In this document: positions 10,101-20,921 of the stretch, piece by piece | Layout: each line of letters opens with the position of its first letter | How positions within the stretch are numbered: the first letter of the stretch is position 1 | Source: Astragalus membranaceus | Taxonomy: Eukaryota > Streptophyta > Magnoliopsida > Fabales > Fabaceae | Assembly (NCBI GenBank): GCA_039519185.1 | Contig: CM076851.1 | Location: 100,189,531 to 100,253,530 of the forward strand | DNA length: 64,000 nucleotides | Reading direction: 5' to 3' | Notes under the pieces: model-generated | What the model saw: the letters and a program-made list of their open reading frames with translations, nothing else | What the model was told of the DNA's origin: nothing | Databases searched by the model: none | Made by a program: the position numbers and the translations under genes

Positions 10101-11640
10101 CCAAGATTCATCAATTATTTCTTCTTTTATACTTTTGGGATCTATTTCAGAAATGAAGGCATGTTGAGAAGATTCCTTTCTAAAAGAGCTTTTGGTTCTA
10201 ACTGGTTCAAATGTTTCACCAATGATTTGATCTTGTGGGTGATTTACCACCATTTTCCAGCTCCTTGGTAGCTCAGAAGCTTGTGTGGATTGGATTTGGG
10301 AATCCTTCTACTGTTTAGAAGGTTAGTACCACTTGTTTCTTGATTCTCAGTATTCAGGTTTCCCTTGTCTTTTTATTTTCTGTCTCATCATCATCGTCAT
10401 CTCTACTATCTGCATGGTTAGCTTCAAGAAACATAACATGCATGTTTTCTACCATAGCCTTAGTCCTAAGATTATAGACTCTATATGCTTTAGATGATGA
10501 GGAGTAACCAAGAAATATAGCAGAATCAGATTTGGCATCAAACTTTCCTAAGTTGTCTTTGTTGTTTAGCTCAAAGCAAGCACAACCAAATACATGAAAG
10601 TAGGATATGATTTACTTCTTCTGTTTCCAAAGTTCATATGGGGTTTTCTCAAGGGTCTTTCTAATGGTGACTCTGTTAAGAATGCAGCATGCAGTATTAG
10701 CTGTTTCTGCCCCAAAATATTTTTCAATTTCAGAGTTTCTTGCAGTGTTCTATTTTTCCTCTCAACAACTCCATTTTGTTGTGGAGTTCTTGGACGGGAG
10801 AAATTATGAGACACACCATTTTCATCAAAAAATTCCTTGAAGGATGAGTTTTCAAATTCTCCTTCATGGTCACTTCTAACTGCAATAATGTTACAACCAG
10901 CTTCATTTTGGACCTTTTTGAAAAATGTTTTAAATTCATTAAAAGCATCATCTTTGTTTTTCAAAAATAGCACCCATGTGTACCTTGAGTGATCATCAAC
11001 AATCACAAAACCATATCTTTTTCCTCCTAGACTAGCATGTTTTGTTGGACTAAATAAATCCATGTGAAAAAGTTCCAGAGGTCTTTGAGTGGATATCAGG
11101 TCTAGAATTTCAAAAGATGATTTTACATGTTTCGCTTGGATACATGCTTCACATGACTTATCTTTCTCATACTTGATCTTTGGAAGCCCTTTTACAAGGT
11201 TTAACTTCGACAAATTTGAGATTGTTCTCATACTAACATGACCAAGTTTTCTATGCCATATCCATTTATCATCTTCTTTTGAAATGAGACAGGTTTTATC
11301 AGAAAAATCATCAAGCACACACTATATAAGTTGTTTGTTCTATGACCTTCAAAAATAATTTTACCAGAACCTAAACTATTTATTTTGCATGAATCAGATT
11401 TAAAACATATTTCATTTCCAGCATCACACAATTGACTCACACAGAGAAGATTGTGTTTCAAGCCTTCAACATATTGAACATTTTGAATCTGAGCAGAGTT
11501 TATTTTACCTACTATACCTATACCTTTGATCCAGCCTTTGTCATCATTACCAAACTTGACAAAGCCTCCATCAAAGCTTTCCATGGAGAGAAACTTATCT
11601 TTCTCCCCATTGCTTCGATTAGACGTGTCGAACGTCAATC
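10100..11640 (-). pseudogene. Ty1/copia polyprotein fragment (protease end, integrase, start of RT linker)
   Basis: Minus strand, SIRE-like order. 11638-11320: protease-side sequence, VKFGNDDKGWIKGIGIVGK and GLKHNLLCVSQLCDAG. 11318-10566: GAG-pre-integrase WHRKLGHVSMRTISNLSK with CEACIQAKH, then the integrase core with FHMDLFSP, VDDHSRYTWV, VRSDHEGEF and TPQQNGVVERKNRTLQE (all three catalytic acidic residues visible). 10566-10380: C-terminal FDAKSDSAIFLGYSSSSKAYR. 10260-10100: RT-proximal linker IDPKSIKEEIIDESW. There are at least three breaks: one base lost near 11315, shifts near 10740 and a frame change near 10270. No LTRs are attached. It ends abruptly in element G at about 10100. Confidence 0.85.
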
Positions 11641-11650
11641 GCTTTTCTTT

Positions 11651-13467
11651 TCTTCGATCAGCGCTTCGAGCATTGATCCCACATCATACTCGAGATCGTA
11701 ATTTTAGTATTAAATCTACGATCGATCCTTCAGAACCCCATCCTTCAGACTAATCAGTCCTTCAGACCAATCGTTCCTTCAGATCCCCAGTGATCCTTCT
11801 ATATTGTTTTTGGTTAACACGACAAGTGTTAACCACTATTTGTTAATTCTCAAAACCCCCAACTTTCCACCTAACCGGACAAAATTTGCGCTTTTTCTAT
11901 CTTTTTTTTTCATTCCTACTATGAAAATTTTAAAACTCTTCATCTTTTATGGCAGAATAAATAAAGAGGGGCATCTATTATGCCCCTAATTTTGTCCGCG
12001 TTCTTTTCATCGCTACGGTCATTTTAATTTACTAGTTGGTGTGCTTTTATTTTTAGTCCTTTAGACTAATCAGTCCTTCAGACCAATCGTTCCTTCAAAT
12101 CCCCAGTGATCCTTCTATATTGTTTTTGGTTAACACGACAAGTGTTAACCACTATCTGTTAATTCTCAAAACCCCCCAACTTTCCTCCTAACCGGACAAA
12201 TTTAGCGCTTTTTCTATCTTTATTTTCCTTCCTACTATGAAAATTTTAAAACTCTTCATCTTTTATGGCAGAATAAATAAAGAGGGGTATTGGTTATACC
12301 CCTAATTTTGTTCGTGTTCTTTTCATCGCTACGAACATTTTATTTTACTAGTTGGTGTGCTTTTGTTTTTAGTTCAGTAGCAAATAGTAGATAGAAATCG
12401 TAAGTCTCATGCCCAATTACTGCGAGATTAGTATTTGGACTCGTTTAGATACTGTTTTGTATAATTGGGACTATGCTCAATATTTTCTTCATTGGGCCTA
12501 TGTTCAGAATTTTTCTTGATTGGAGTCCTTCAGACCCCCATTGGTCCTTCAATTCCCCATTGATCTTTCTTTATTGCTTTTCAAACAACTTCAAGTGTCG
12601 AACCCTATATTTAGTTTTCTTTAGATCAGCGCGTCGAGTATTGATCCTATATCACACACCATATTGTAATGTTAGTACTAAGTCTAGCATCAGTCTTCAG
12701 ACCAATCGGTCCTTCAGTTCAATTCGAATCAATGTGTCAAACGTCGACTCCGAGCAACACCTTTAGATCACTACGTCACCACGGAGCCTGACGGATCCTT
12801 TAATTCTCCAAATAATTAGTTGTTTCCACCTATGTCACAGTGTAAATCCTTCGTGGTCAACATATCAGTTCCGGATCTGATCGTGACCCTCACAACTGCT
12901 CGTCGTAGGTTACCCTCAGACTGATGTACTAGTATAAAAGCTAGTTGTGGTCCATCAGACCCAATCAGTCCTTCATTTTGCCAACACTTAAAGGCATCGA
13001 TGCTTTAGACTAATCAATTCTTCAGACCAATCGTTCCTCAGATCCCCAGTGATCCTTCTATATTGTTTTTGGTTAACACGACAAGTGTTAACCACTATCT
13101 GTTAATTCTTAAAACCCCCAACTTTCCTCCTAACCGGAAAAAATTAGCGCTTTTTCTATCTTTATTTTCATTCCTACTATGAAAATTTTAAAACTCTTCA
13201 TCTTTTATGGCAAAATAAATAAAGCGGGGCATCTGTTATACCCCTAATTTTGTCTGCGTTCTTTTCATCGCTACGGTCATTTTAATTTACTAGTTGGTGT
13301 GCTTTTATTTTTAGTGCAATAGCAAATAGTAGATAGAAATCGTAAGTCTCATGCCCAATTACTGAGAGATTAGTATTTGGACTCGTTTAGATACTGTTTT
13401 GTATAATTGGGACTATGCTCAATATTTTCTTGATTGGGCCTATGTTCAGTATTTTTCTTGATTGGAT
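11651..13467 (+). repeat. Degenerate tandem array of Tat/Ogre-like 3' end and LTR-start segments
   Basis: A segment of about 310 bases occurs three times (about 11747-12058, 12059-12375 and 13010-13318). Each begins with CCTTCAGACCAATCGTTCC, holds the inverted repeat GGTTAACAC..GTGTTAACC and a purine-rich AATAAATAAAGAGGGGCAT, and then runs into TTATACCCCTAATTTTGT. The last two copies share a further 145 bases (12378-12522 and 13321-13466). A separate shared block (GATCAGCGC.TCGAG.ATTGATCC) is at about 11660 and 12630. I read the purine run plus TGTTATACCCC as the polypurine tract and LTR start of a Tat/Ogre-type element, but this is inference. Confidence 0.45.
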
Positions 13468-14216
13468 TTGGCCCAACTTAATTTTTTTTCCTTTTTCTTT
13501 AGATCTATCATTTAACCAAAAAAACCATAAAAATAAAAATATCAAAAATAAAAGTTGTTTTTAAAGAAAATTATTTAGCCCGGATCTAATAATGGAAACA
13601 AATGATTTTTTAGTCTTAAATTTACGATTTCGTTTTTCACCTATAGTAGAAGACCCAAATTAACAGAAGAGGGACAAACCGGCAAAAATCTAGTTGTTAC
13701 TTTGATTTTTAAAAACTTTGGAGAAAGAGGAAAATTTTGAGAGGAGCGATACAGAGGAAGAGGCCGACTCTTTTTTTTCACAAGGATAAGAAGGAAGCAG
13801 TAGCAGTAGTAACTACAACCGAAGATCAATTTTTCAGGTTGGTACTCCATTAGTATTTGTTTGTGTACGCACTCTGTTTTGTACATTGCTATAAAAAACA
13901 TTGTAGTTCATCTAAAAGAAATAACAGATCCAGACCAAAAATATAGGTTGATAAACTTTGTTCAAGGTTGAGATAAGAAAATAGAGCTCTAAGGATTTTT
14001 TAAACCTAAGATTAGGAGGCTAAAGGATCATAAACAAATTTCAGTTAGGGAAATAGATTTGAAGGTTTTTGAAACCCTAAAACGAATATAGAAGAGGAAA
14101 AAGACCCAAACCAGAAAATATGGAACAAAAACCAAGAGAGGATAAGGAAAAACCTAGAAACCGAACATGGAGTTTTAACCACCACCGCTGGCGATGAACG
14201 GTGCCAGCAACCGTCA

Positions 14217-14285
14217 CACTCTCTCTCCAGTTCTTCCCTCCCTCTCTTTCTCTTTCTTTCTCGCTCTCTCTCTCTTTCCGTCCCT
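14217..14285 (+). repeat. CT-rich low-complexity tract
   Basis: Runs of CTCTCT and TTTCTTTC. Nearby 14194-14420 is open in one frame, but this is low-complexity sequence and not a gene. Confidence 0.6.
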
Positions 14286-14450
14286 TAGAATTTGGATCCT
14301 CTACAACAACCGTAACATTTATTTTATTTTAAAATTTTTTATAGATCAGATTTATGTTTGCACCACTTTTTTTAATGATACAACACCCCTGCACATAAAC
14401 CTTAACTTTACAGGCCATTAGCCGAGCAGCCCAAAAAAAAGTAAACTGGG

Positions 14451-15020
14451 CTGTTGAAGAACCGGATTAATCTGTGTTTTAAGATAAATGAGTTGTACAA
14501 CTCAACAGTCTTAAAACCCCTATTATAAACAAATTAATAATTTTCAAAAAATAGAGAAAACTGTCGTTTTCCCGTGAACAACTTTTTAAAAATATAAATA
14601 GGGGATAAAGTCGATTGAACAACTGGATTAATCTGTGTTTTAGGATAAATGAGTTGTACAACTCAATAATCCTAGAACCCCTATTATAAACAAATAAATC
14701 ATTTTCAAAGAATAAAGAAAACCGTTATTTTCCCATTAACAACTTTTCAAAAATATAAATAGGGGATTAAGTCAGTTGTACAACAAGATTAATCTGTGTT
14801 TTAGGATGAATGAAATGTACAACTCAAGGGTCCTAAAATCCCTATAAAAACAAATAAATAATTTCAATGCAAAAACACAAAGACACAATTTATTTTCCTT
14901 CTTTAAAAACAAAAATCTAATTTTCAAAATAGAGGATTGTATCGGTTGCACAACCGGGTTAATTTGTATTTTAGGATAAATGAGCTGTACAGCTCAAGAG
15001 TCCTAAAATCCCGATAAAAA
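14451..15020 (+). repeat. Tandem array of four ~168-base units, each with a palindrome
   Basis: Units start near 14451, 14614, 14782 and 14956. Each has a GTTGNACAAC-like dyad, then GATTAATCTGTGTTTTAGGA, then GAGTTGTACAACTC, then TCCTAAAACCCCTAT. In unit 4 the palindrome is GAGCTGTACAGCTC, changed on both arms. Unit 3 has a damaged left arm. The array sits inside the Tat/Ogre-like LTR remnant. Confidence 0.8.
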
Positions 15021-15345
15021 ATAAGTAAAAAATATTAATTAAAAAACACCAACACACAAACGTTTTCTACTCAAGCACTACATAGCTTTGAATTCTCCAT
15101 CGCGTTTTCAAGCACAAAAAATAAATAATTTTTATTAAGTCTTCTTTTTTTTTTAAATTCAAAATAAAAGGGTAAAATAAGCATTTTCAAAATTAACATT
15201 ATTTTTACACAACTAATTAGAAGGTAACATTCTTTATGTCGTGGGGTGCTAATACCTTCCCCCACGCATACCCGACTCCCGAACCCGAATCTAGTCTCAA
15301 TGACCCTTATTTACATGAAAGGAATTTATCAACGTTTGCTCTTAA

Positions 15346-15432
15346 AATAAAACTTTGGTGGCGGCTTCATTTTCGAACCGCAAAGAATCCTTTCTCGGAT
15401 TTTTCGCTCGCTACAGTTACATTTACCTCTCA
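15346..15432 (+). other. Possible primer-binding region and leader of the Tat/Ogre-like remnant
   Basis: TGGTGGCGGCTTCATTTTCG follows the presumed LTR end. It resembles the family's tRNA-Arg primer site with several mismatches. No coding follows. Confidence 0.25.
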
Positions 15433-15504
15433 GGGGACTAGTGGAGATTTGAACCCGGAACCTCCTTGATACAAATCCTGTCATGCGATCCACTAGACCA
15501 ACCC
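15433..15504 (-). repeat. tRNA-derived SINE-like head or degenerate tRNA
   Basis: On the minus strand TGGTCTAGTGG (15490-15500) fits the RNA polymerase III A box and GGTTCAAATCT (15445-15455) fits the B box, about 35 bases apart. The D arm can pair (GGTC/GATC), but the acceptor, anticodon and T arms pair poorly. So it is not a working tRNA and is more likely a SINE head. No 3' tail was identified. Confidence 0.4.
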
Positions 15505-16205
15505 TTGGGGTTGATGAATAAATTATATGACGCATCATTAAAAATTAATAAGTATATATAATCTAATTTTTTGGTAAGAAAATATATCTTACCTCTAGTA
15601 AAACTTATAGTCATTTTTCTATCTATAATTATGATGATCCAGAGGGAAATTCTAATGATGAAATTGTCTGTTTATTTTACAATAGAAAATATTGTATTTT
15701 CTTATTTCAAATGATTTTATTCTTGTATTATGTTTTTAGCAACCTTTTTTTTAACACTATGTTTTTTGCAACCTTAATTACCTTTTATGAAATATATCAT
15801 ATGAGTCATCCTTTTTAAAGAAATTATAATTAAGTTTATAAGTATAATCCAATCAACAACCCGATTAAAAAAATCCAAAAAACATTGTTAAATATAACAA
15901 AGCATGTATTGTCTTCTTTATTTTTTGATAAAAAATCAGTCAATGTCTTCTAATCAAATATTATATGACCAGCAATTCAGCATTATGTCTCGAAGAGAAT
16001 TATTACATAATAGTTCTATTAAGATTATATAAAAGAATAAATAAACTCATCAATAAATTAGTATAAACTTCTCAAAAAATATTATATTATAAACAACTAT
16101 CGTAAAACCTAAAACTCTAATAGCTAAATCAAAGTTAAAGTATTAATAATTTGTTAACACCTAAACATTGCTAAGTTGTTAGCCGAGTGAGCCTTCAGCT
16201 GAGCC
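15505..16205. other. AT-rich intergenic DNA, nothing recognised
   Basis: No open frame, terminal repeats or structural RNA were seen in either strand. Confidence 0.4.
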
Positions 16206-16786
16206 TAGGGGTGAGCAAGACCCGTCCTAACTCTAAAATCCATTATATCTTCGCCCCATTTAACCCGCAAAACATTGGGTTTGTTTGGGTTTAAGGACAG
16301 GTTAGGGTCTAAAGAATTGGCCTCGAGGAAAATTAGGGATAGGTTAGGCTTAGATATAACTCATCCCAACCCGTCCCGTACTCAGTTCTCACCCCTAATT
16401 GTAAACTCTATTACATTGGTATTATGAATTTTATAAATAAAATATTCAATTTGAAATGATTGTTAGTTTAGGTAGAAATATTTTTGTAAGTACTATTCTA
16501 AATGTCATGTTTTGAGTTTGAATACATGATAAAATAGTAAAAAAATTCAATTTTTTACTTCTAACTTCTACTCGTATTTGAGTTGTTACCTTATAATTTT
16601 AATTCAATTGTCATTTGGGTCTACCCGATCTTATCTTAAACAGGCTCGATCTTAGTTTGGCCCAAAGAACATTGGGTTTGTTCGTCTCTATAGACAAATT
16701 AGGGTTTAAATAATGACCCTCTAAAAATTTAGGGTCGGGTTAGGTACACGTATAATATGACTCAACCTGTCCCTTGCTCACCCCTA
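16206..16786. mobile_element. hAT-like non-autonomous element(s) with TAGGGGTGAGCAA termini
   Basis: TAGGGGTGAGCAAG at 16206 and its inverse TTGCTCACCCCTA ending at 16786 look like hAT terminal inverted repeats. A second 3'-type end (TCTCACCCCTAA) sits at 16397. The roughly 120 bases before each 3' end are related (ACATTGGGTTTGTT, then TTAGGGT, ending in CACCCC), so this is probably two copies, the second lacking a clear head. The flanking octamers GCTGAGCC and GCCGAGGG match at 5 of 8, so a target duplication is only suggestive. Confidence 0.5.
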
Positions 16787-17008
16787 GCCGAGGGAGATGC
16801 ATAGCCGAGAGCCCAAGTGCAAAGTAGTTCATGAAGGACTATTGTAGACTTTGTGTTTCTCAATTATTTCTTCTTCTCTTGAATTATCTCTAAATAGCAC
16901 CTACAAAGTCCCATGAAGAATTATTGGTTAGCTCCGCATGGTGTGCTTATTTCAACCGAGGATCAATAGCTAAGGATACAATAGCTGAGGATTTGGTAGC
17001 TGGGTATA
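16787..17008. other. Old DNA flanking chromovirus E
   Basis: Repeated GCCGAG/AGCTGAGG words in AT-rich DNA. It continues at 50681 on the other side of element E, where an LTR-like stretch is seen. Confidence 0.3.
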
Positions 17009-17402
17009 CTATTTGTAACGCCTCAAAATTTAATTATTTATTTAATTGAATTATTTGGGAATTATTTAGTCGAAAATAATGGAATAACTATATATTAGTG
17101 TATGTGGACCTATTATTGTGTTAGGATTAGTAAAGGAGGGGTGTTGGGGGAAAAAAAGCCCATGATTAGGTCGCATAAGCTAAGGGAAAGCCCATGATTA
17201 GGTCGCATAAGCTAAGGGAAAGCCCATGAAGTTAAATGAGTTGACAAATAGTAGGAAACTAGGTTAGGGTTTCATTATTTGAAAAACAAAAGTTTGAGAG
17301 TGAGAGAGAGCTAGAGACGCGACGGCCAAGAGGAGAGAAGAGGGAGAAAGCGACGCCAAGAGGAGAGAGGAGGCTAGGGTTTCGTGATCTTCTAAGGCTA
17401 AG

Positions 17403-19069
17403 GTAAGGGTGGGGTTCTATCTCTATAATTGGGTGTATGAATTGCTCTATGTAGGGAGGTTAAGGAACCCTAGGTGTTATTAAGTTTAGAAAACCCTAGT
17501 TGTAGGTATTTGTATTCTAAATGTTGATGTTGAATCCGATTGATGAGGTTTGTCACCTATTGATGATGTGTGCATATGGTTGTTGATGTTTGAGAACTAA
17601 AAAATCTGTCCTGGGAGCCCTCCTAGGCGCCATCCTGTTGGTCGCAGGTTGCTGCTGGTGCGCTGGGCGCCATGGGCGCCGTTTGACGTTCTACTGTTGT
17701 TGCCGTTCTGGCGCCTTGGGGCTCCAAGGGCGCCATGTTGGCTGCCCTGTTCTGTTGCTGGGCGCCATGGGCGTCGTTTCTGAAATGTTGCTGGGCGCCA
17801 TGGGCGCCATCTTGCTGTTGTGTGTTGCTGTCTTGCAGGTTCCTGGCGCATGGGCGCCAAGGGCGCCAATGTTGTGGCTGCCCAGTTGCTGTTTGGTGTG
17901 TTGTTCTGGCGCATGGGCGCCAAGGGCGCCAATGTTGTGGCTGCCCAGTTGCTGTTTGGTGTGTTGTCCTGGCGCATGGGCGCCAAGGGCGCCAATGTTG
18001 TGGCTGCCCAGTTGCTGTTTGGTGTGTTGTTCTGGCGCATGGGCGCCAAGGGCGCCAATGTTGTGGCTGCCCAGTTGCGGTTTGGTGCGTTGTTCTGGCG
18101 CATGGGCGCCAAGGGCGCCAATGTTGTGGCTGCCCTGTTGCTGTGGCTGTGTTGTCCTGGGGCAGGGGCGCCATTGGCGCCAAAATCTGGCTGCCTGTGC
18201 TGTGTCTGGCGCAGGGGCGCCATGGGCGCCAAAAATCTGGCTGCTTGTTGCTGTGTCTGGCGCAGGGGAGCCATGGGCGCCAAAATCTGGCTGCCTGTTG
18301 CTGTGTCTGGCGTAGGGGCGCCATGGGCGCCAAAATCTGGCTGCCTTGTTGTTGTGTGGTGTTCTGGCGCTGTAGGCGCCAAGGGCGCCAGTGTGGATTC
18401 CTGTGTTGCGTGTTGTGTTGCTGGGCGCCATGGGCGCCAAGGGCGCCAGTATGGCTGCCCAAATGTGAATTTCACATTTGATGGTTGGGACGATGTGTTG
18501 ATGTTGAGTATGTAATTAGGCCCAAAGTTGCCAAAATATTGGAAGTTGCTAAATGGTTGATGTGTTGCCAAAAATGTTGAAAGTTGCTAAGTTGCCAATT
18601 AGTGTTGATGATGGTGTACCAAGTTGAATTGCCTCTATTTATTGGCAGGTGGTATGTTGTAGGCCTATGGCCAACGATGATTTCCGATGTTGTTGCGTTG
18701 CTATGTAATCGTTGTTTATTGGTTGTGCATTTACATAGCGTCGCATACATAGAATATTTTTACGATGGAGCTATGCTCAAAACACGACGGCCTGGACTGG
18801 CAAATTACGATGAAATGATGATACGACGTTAATGCCTCTATTTATTGGCTGGATTATGGTACCACATGCATTATAGGGCGGTGGCCCTGAGTTGAGTCAC
18901 ATTCCGCATCCATGTTGCATACCTATGTGATTGAGATTGTGTTGACTGCTGTTAAATGATGAATTGATGCTATGACCTGAATTACATATTGTCTTTCATA
19001 TGTCTGATTATATAGTGCGATATCTCACCCCTTCTGTTTGAATGTTACCCCAATGTTGGTAACGTGCAG
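17403..19069 (+). other. Predicted intron inside the 5' LTR of E
   Basis: Donor AAG/GTAAGG at 17403 and acceptor GTGCAG ending at 19069. Just before the acceptor GTTACC (19044-19049) can pair with GGTAAC (19058-19063). The same donor and acceptor flanks occur in the related solo LTR and the 3' LTR. This is a prediction from pattern, strengthened by the parallel layout in LTRs F, H and K. Confidence 0.45.
17640..18460 (+). repeat. GGCGCC palindrome tandem array in the 5' LTR of E
   Basis: Five copies of a 63-base unit start at 17845, 17908, 17971, 18034 and 18097 (core GGCGCATGGGCGCCAAGGGC). They are followed by units of about 54 bases with GGCGCAGGGGCGCCATGGGC. Unit lengths are multiples of three and the sequence is poor in stops, so long open frames appear on both strands. 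These are not genes. Confidence 0.9.
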
Positions 19070-19460
19070 GTAATCAGGAATGAAGGCTGCTCACCTTCAT
19101 TTGATCGAGTTGGTGTCGTCGCTCTGATATGTAACACTCGGGGGGAATGAACACACGTTTTAATGTTGTTGCTATGTTATTTCGTTGTTTTTGAGCTGTT
19201 TTGAATTGTTAAGACGCCACGTCTATTTGAGTTGACTTGTTATGAATCTGCTGCATAGTAATTAAAGAGGAATTATTTGAAGACTAAAAGGTTGTTTTAT
19301 CGGTTCATCCGAAAGCGCTATGTATCTGTTTTCAAAAGCGAATTGACCCGTCTACTGTTTTCACGAAGCAAATGTAGCACTCCATTGTTTGTTGAAAAAG
19401 GATTTTTATGAACTCTGATTTTGCATTATTTTACCGGGTAGAAATGGGGTGTTGCATTAG

Positions 19461-19472
19461 TGGTATCAGAGC
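19461..19472 (+). promoter_or_regulatory. Primer-binding site of E (initiator tRNA-Met)
   Basis: TGGTATCAGAGC, four bases after the LTR end. This is the standard chromovirus primer site. Confidence 0.9.
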
Positions 19473-19573
19473 AGTTTCGGTCTGTCTGGCCAAGTTGTCA
19501 AGTTATTGTGTCATTGACGATCAAGTATTGTCAATAGTTCTAACTGTTGTTTATGTTGTAGTGATTAGTTGAG

Positions 19574-20554
19574 ATGGCTGGAAGGAACGATGCTGCTATC
19601 GCTGCTGCTTTGGCTGCTATGGCTCAGGTTGTGGAAGGTCAGCAAAACGTTGGTGAAAAAGCTGGGTCTCGTAGTTTGGTAACCTTTCAAAGGGAGAACC
19701 CGCCTACTTTCAAAGGCAAGTATAATCCTGATGGAGCGTTGGCTTGGCTGAAGGAGATGGAGAGGATCTTCCGTGTGATGGACTGCACTCCAGCGCAGAA
19801 GGTTCGTTATGGCATTCATATGTTGGTAGAAGAAGCTGATGACTGGTGGTTAGAGACTAGTCAAAGGTTGGTAGCTGCAGGTGAAGAGGTCACTTGGGTT
19901 GTGTTCCGTAGGGAATTTATGAGGAAGTACTATCTGGAGGATGTTCGGGGTAAGAAGGAAATTGAGTTCCTTGAGCTGAAGCAAGGAAACCTGTCGCTTA
20001 CTGAGTATGCTGCTAAGTTTGTGGAGTTGGCTAAGTTTTATCCGCACTACAGTGAAGCAACTGCTGAATTTTCGAAGTGCATCAAGTTTGAGGATGGGTT
20101 GCGACCAGAGATCAAGAAGGCCATTGGATATCAGAAGATCCGTGTCTTTGCTGATTTGATTGATAGCTGCAGAATCTATGAAGAGGATAACAATGCGCAT
20201 TATAAAATTATTAATGAGAGAAGGAGCAAGCCTCAGAATCGTGGTAAGCCGTATGATGCTCCTGCTGATAAGGGTAAGTCGAGAGCTGCTGATGGTAGGA
20301 GGACTAGTGGGGGGGATGCTCCTGCTGGTATTGTGTGCTTCAAATGTGGCAAAGCTGGTCATAAGAGTAATGCGTGCAAAGCTGAGACGACGAGGTGTTT
20401 CCGTTGCGGTAAGATCGGGCATGAGGCGTCCGGGTGTGAGCATAAGGAGGTGGTTTGTTTCAACTGTGGCGAAGGAGGACACATCAGTAGTCAGTGTCAG
20501 AAACCGAAGAAGGAGCGGGCTAGTGGAAAAGTGTTCGCTTTGGCAGGGACATAG
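19574..20554 (+). pseudogene. Gag of chromovirus E
   Basis: 326 codons from MAGRNDAAIAAALAAMAQ. The Retrotrans_gag core is present: FKGKYNPDGALAWLKEMERI, VRYGIHMLVEEADDWW, then FRREFMRKYY and LELKQGNLSLTEYAAKF. Three CCHC zinc knuckles follow: CFKCGKAGHKSNAC, CFRCGKIGHEASGC and CFNCGEGGHISSQC. A TAG at 20552 stops the frame exactly where the protease would continue. I expect CAG there from related elements. The gag itself looks intact; the stop splits it from pol. Confidence 0.92.
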
Positions 20555-20921
20555 ACTTCGGAAGAAGATGGACTTATTAGAGGTACATGCTTCATTAATA
20601 ATATTCCTCTATCTTCTATTGTTGATACCGGTGCTACCCATTGTTTTATTGCTTCCAATTGTGTTGAAAGATTGGGTCTTGCGTTGTCTTCTATGAATGG
20701 AGAGATGGTCGTCGACACTCCAGCTAAGGGGTCGGTGACTACTTTTCTTGTATGCTCTCAATGTCCTTTGTCGACTTTCGACAGAGACTTTGTTGTTGAC
20801 CTGATTTGTCTGCCGTTAAGTGGATTGGAAGTGATCTTAGGTATGAACTGGTTAGAGCATAACCATGTGCATGTTAACTGTAGTAGTAAGTCTGTGAGTT
20901 TCTCCACTCCTGAAGAGGAGT
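20555..20921 (+). pseudogene. Protease segment of chromovirus E
   Basis: In frame with gag after the TAG. It contains the aspartic protease motif DTGATHCFIA, then TPAKGSVTTFLVCSQCPL and LPLSGLEVILGMNWLEHN. It is cut at TPEEE by the solo LTR at 20922 and resumes at 23219. Confidence 0.88.

Larger units (their letters stand above)
13231..15345 (+). repeat. Probable Tat/Ogre-type LTR remnant
   Basis: It starts TGTTATACCCCTAATTTTG after a purine tract and ends with CTTAAAATAAAACTT directly before TGGTGGCGGCTTCATTTT. That last stretch looks like a decayed tRNA-Arg primer site (family form TGGCGACTCCACTGGGGA). It contains a CT-rich leader-like stretch (14217-14285) and the palindromic tandem repeats at 14451-15020. 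There is no target duplication or second LTR, so it is called by pattern only. Confidence 0.35.
17014..19456 (+). repeat. 5' LTR of chromovirus E
   Basis: 2443 bases, TGTAACGCC...GGTGTTGCA. Contains a tandem doubling of a 32-base unit (17158-17221) absent from the 3' LTR, a splice-donor-like AAGGTAAGG (17401), the GGCGCC tandem array and an acceptor-like hairpin near 19044-19069. The last C/A pair reads GCA where the 3' LTR has ACA. Confidence 0.92.

Noticed and set aside
17590..18571. Long open frames (230-324 codons) on both strands in the GGCGCC region, also at 21329-22216 and 48734-49790
   Set aside because: They arise from tandem GGCGCC units whose length is a multiple of three, occur in several frames at once and lie inside LTRs. 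Repetitive APMAP/GAHGA-type translations match no protein.
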